DNA of 64,000 bases from Streptomyces davaonensis JCM 4913 (lineage in GTDB: Bacteria; Actinomycetota; Actinomycetes; Streptomycetales; Streptomycetaceae), in NCBI RefSeq assembly GCF_000349325.1, contig NC_020504.1, positions 8,412,326 through 8,476,325 of the forward strand, in the 5' to 3' direction. The stretch's first letter is position 1. Each line of letters begins with the position of its first letter. The position numbers and the translations under genes are program-made. This document shows, in pieces, positions 62,179 through 64,000 of the stretch. The notes below the pieces were generated by a model. That model did not search any database and was not told the DNA's origin. It saw only the letters and a list, made by a program, of their open reading frames with translations.

Positions 62179-63900
62179 GTGGCTCGTGCCAACGACGAGG
62201 TCGCCGCGCTCTTCCGGGAGTACGCGGACCTGATCTCGATCACCGGAGGAGACGCGTTCAGGGCACGCGTCTACGAGAAGGCCGCCCGCGCGATCGGCGG
62301 CCACCACACCGATGTCTCCACCCTCGACGCCAAGGGCCTCAAAGAGATCCCCGGGGTCGGCAAGTCCATCGCCGACAAGGTCGTGGAGTACCTGGACAGC
62401 GGCAGCGTCGCTGCCGTCGAGGAGCTGCGGGCCAGAATCCCGGAGGGAGTGCGTCGGCTGACCGCCATCCCCTCCCTCGGGCCCCGGAAGGCCCTGATGC
62501 TCTACGAGGAGCTGGGCATCTCCTCCGTCGACGAGCTGGCCGACGCCATCCACGAGGAGCGGCTGCGCGATCTGAAGGGCTTCGGGCCGCGCACCGAGGA
62601 GAACCTGCTGCACGGCATCGACCTGCTGCGCTCCTCCGGAGGCCGGGTCCACATCGACGTCGCCGCCGAGCTGGCCGAGGAGGTCGTCGCCGCACTGTCC
62701 GAGGTCAGCGGCGTGCAGCGGTGCGCCTACGCGGGGTCGCTGCGCCGGGGCCGGGAGACGATCGGCGACATCGACGTCCTCGTCGCGGCCCGCACCTCGG
62801 GCCCGGTGATGAAGGCCTTCACCGAGCTGCCGTACGTCACCGAGGTGATCGGCAGCGGCGAGAAGAAGACGTCCGTGCGCACCGACCGGGGGCTCTCCGT
62901 CGACCTGCGCGTCGTACCGAAGGACTCCTGGGGTGCCGCGATGCTGTACTTCACCGGGTCCAAGGCGCACAACATCAAGGTCCGCGAACGGGCCGTCCAC
63001 CAGAAGCTGAAGCTCTCCGAGTACGGCCTGTTCGACGCCGAGAGCGGCAAGAAGATCGTCTCCCGCACCGAGGAGGACGTCTACGCCCGGCTCGGGCTGC
63101 CCTGGATCGCCCCCGCGCTGCGCGAGGACCGCGGGGAGATCGAGGCGGGCCTGGACGGAGGGCTGCCCGAGCTGGTCACGGAGGAGGACCTGCGCGGCGA
63201 TCTGCACACCCACACCGACCTCACCGACGGTCTCGCCGGCCTGGAGGACATGGTCGCCGCAGCCGCCGAACGCGGCTACGCCTACTACGCGATCACCGAC
63301 CACGCCCCCGACCTGTACATGCAGCGCATGACCGACGAGCGGATGCTGGCCCAGCGCGAGCAGGTGCGGGCGCTCAAGCCCCCGCACGGGATGCGCCTCC
63401 TGCACGGGGTCGAGCTGAACATCGGCCCGGACGGCGGCGTCGACTGGCCCGACGACTTCCTCGCCGACTTCGACCTGTGCGTGGCCTCGGTGCACTCGCA
63501 CTTCAACCAGGACCGGGCGGCCCTCACCCGGCGGCTCGTACGGGCCTGCGAGAACCCTTGCGTCAACATCATCGGCCACCCCACGACGCGGCTGATCGGC
63601 AAGCGGCCCGGCATCGACGCCGACCTCGACGAGGTCTTCGCCGCCTGCGCCCGCACCGGCACCGCCCTGGAGATCAACGCCCACCCGGACCGGCTCGACC
63701 TCGGCGACGAGCACATCCTGAGGGCCCGGCGGCACGGGGTGCGGTTCGCGATCGACAGCGACGCCCACGCCGTACCCCACCTCGCCCATATGCGCTACGG
63801 CGTGGCGACGGCCCAGCGCGGCTGGCTGACCAAGGACGACGTGATCAACACCTGGACCCTGACCCGGCTCAAGCGCTTCCTGCACAAGGGGAGGGCATAG
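62179..63900 (+). CDS. polX: Family X DNA polymerase with C-terminal PHP domain
   Basis: A 573-residue bacterial PolX. An N-terminal lyase-like domain (about 1-80) has helix-hairpin-helix KEIPGVGKSIADKV, and a second HhH (IPSLGPRKALMLYEELG) follows. The palm nucleotidyltransferase has GSLRRGRETIGDIDVLVA with the catalytic Asp pair, and the third Asp in VDLRVV. The C-terminal PHP domain (about 335-570) starts DLHTHTDLTDG and includes ITDHAPD, HGVELNIG, SVHSHF, IGHPTTRL and IDSDAHAV, the metal ligands for 3'-5' exonuclease/phosphoesterase activity. It acts in base-excision and gap repair. GTG 62,179 lies only a few bases after a TACCCT (62,167-62,172), so the mRNA may be leaderless. Confidence 0.93.
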   Translation: MARANDEVAALFREYADLISITGGDAFRARVYEKAARAIGGHHTDVSTLDAKGLKEIPGVGKSIADKVVEYLDSGSVAAVEELRARIPEGVRRLTAIPSLGPRKALMLYEELGISSVDELADAIHEERLRDLKGFGPRTEENLLHGIDLLRSSGGRVHIDVAAELAEEVVAALSEVSGVQRCAYAGSLRRGRETIGDIDVLVAARTSGPVMKAFTELPYVTEVIGSGEKKTSVRTDRGLSVDLRVVPKDSWGAAMLYFTGSKAHNIKVRERAVHQKLKLSEYGLFDAESGKKIVSRTEEDVYARLGLPWIAPALREDRGEIEAGLDGGLPELVTEEDLRGDLHTHTDLTDGLAGLEDMVAAAAERGYAYYAITDHAPDLYMQRMTDERMLAQREQVRALKPPHGMRLLHGVELNIGPDGGVDWPDDFLADFDLCVASVHSHFNQDRAALTRRLVRACENPCVNIIGHPTTRLIGKRPGIDADLDEVFAACARTGTALEINAHPDRLDLGDEHILRARRHGVRFAIDSDAHAVPHLAHMRYGVATAQRGWLTKDDVINTWTLTRLKRFLHKGRA

Positions 63901-63933
63901 CCGGGCAGGCCGATACGGACGCGAGGTGCCCCC

Positions 63934-64000
63934 ATGACTCATCGGATACGTGACGTGATGTCGCCCGGAGCGGTGGCCGTGGAGCCGATGACCACGGTGG
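63934..64000 (+). CDS. CBS-domain protein, N-terminus only (cut by window end)
   Basis: ATG 63,934, behind GAGGTG, opens a frame that runs off the window. The 22 visible residues (THRIRDVMSPGAVAVEP and following) match the start of actinomycete CBS-pair proteins, in which RDVM(T/S)xGAVAV begins the first CBS motif. Such proteins bind adenosyl nucleotides. It is too short to say more. Confidence 0.7.
   Translation, partial: MTHRIRDVMSPGAVAVEPMTTV

Overview
The window is GC-rich throughout, with strongly biased third codon positions, translationally coupled (ATGA/GTGA) operons, frequent GTG starts and DmdR1/IdeR-type iron boxes. It also has a mycothiol-dependent-isomerase-type (DinB fold) protein and a coelichelin-like siderophore locus. 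Together these point to a Streptomyces (or very close actinomycete) chromosome. No rRNA, tRNA, CRISPR array, transposase or integrase was seen.

Region 1 (about 0.1-34.8 kb) is an iron-acquisition island. After an ArsR-type regulator comes a FecBCD-type uptake operon (ATPase, lipoprotein, double-length permease), with an iron box four bases before its first codon. Next are a UPF0014/FetB-like permease and an ornithine N5-hydroxylase (minus strand), divergent from an N5-hydroxyornithine formyltransferase. A second Fec-type importer (two permeases and an ATPase, minus strand) diverges from a single 18.7-kb gene for a five-module NRPS, followed by its MbtH partner. On the minus strand then lie a siderophore-binding lipoprotein and a two-gene ABC exporter, read from a further iron box. 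Five candidate iron boxes bracket the island, so it is probably one DmdR1/IdeR regulon. The NRPS reads (C remnant)-A-MT-T / C-A-T / C-A-MT-T / C-A-T / C-A-T-E with no thioesterase. Specificity codes read from the sequence give Ser for modules 2 and 4 and N5-hydroxyornithine for module 3. With the hydroxylase and formyltransferase, this suggests an alternating (N-Me-hydroxyOrn-type)-Ser-(N-Me-hydroxyOrn)-Ser-(hydroxyOrn-type) tris-hydroxamate. Modules 1 and 5 are inferred, not decoded.

Region 2 (about 35-48 kb) holds accessory and regulatory genes: a Ser/Thr kinase; an ECF41-type sigma factor divergent from an AhpD/carboxymuconolactone-decarboxylase-like protein; a tripartite tricarboxylate transporter (tctCBA) divergent from a CitA/CitB-like two-component system whose kinase is frameshifted; a DUF1877-like protein; a DinB-fold protein; a nitroreductase; a small secreted cysteine-containing protein; and a 14-TM MFS exporter.

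Region 3 (about 48-60.3 kb) is one tightly coupled minus-strand operon of five genes: DUF4132 protein, 1656-residue unknown, MoxR-type AAA+ ATPase, DUF5682-vWA protein and SWIM zinc-finger protein. It resembles the E. coli yehI/yehL-yehQ (MolR-like) gene set and MoxR-vWA NTP-dependent systems proposed to act in conflict or stress. It is the most system-like uncharacterised unit here after the NRPS.

Region 4 (60.3-64 kb) holds a CapA-family protein, an alpha/beta hydrolase, a PolX-family DNA polymerase with a PHP domain, and the first codons of a CBS-domain protein cut by the window edge.
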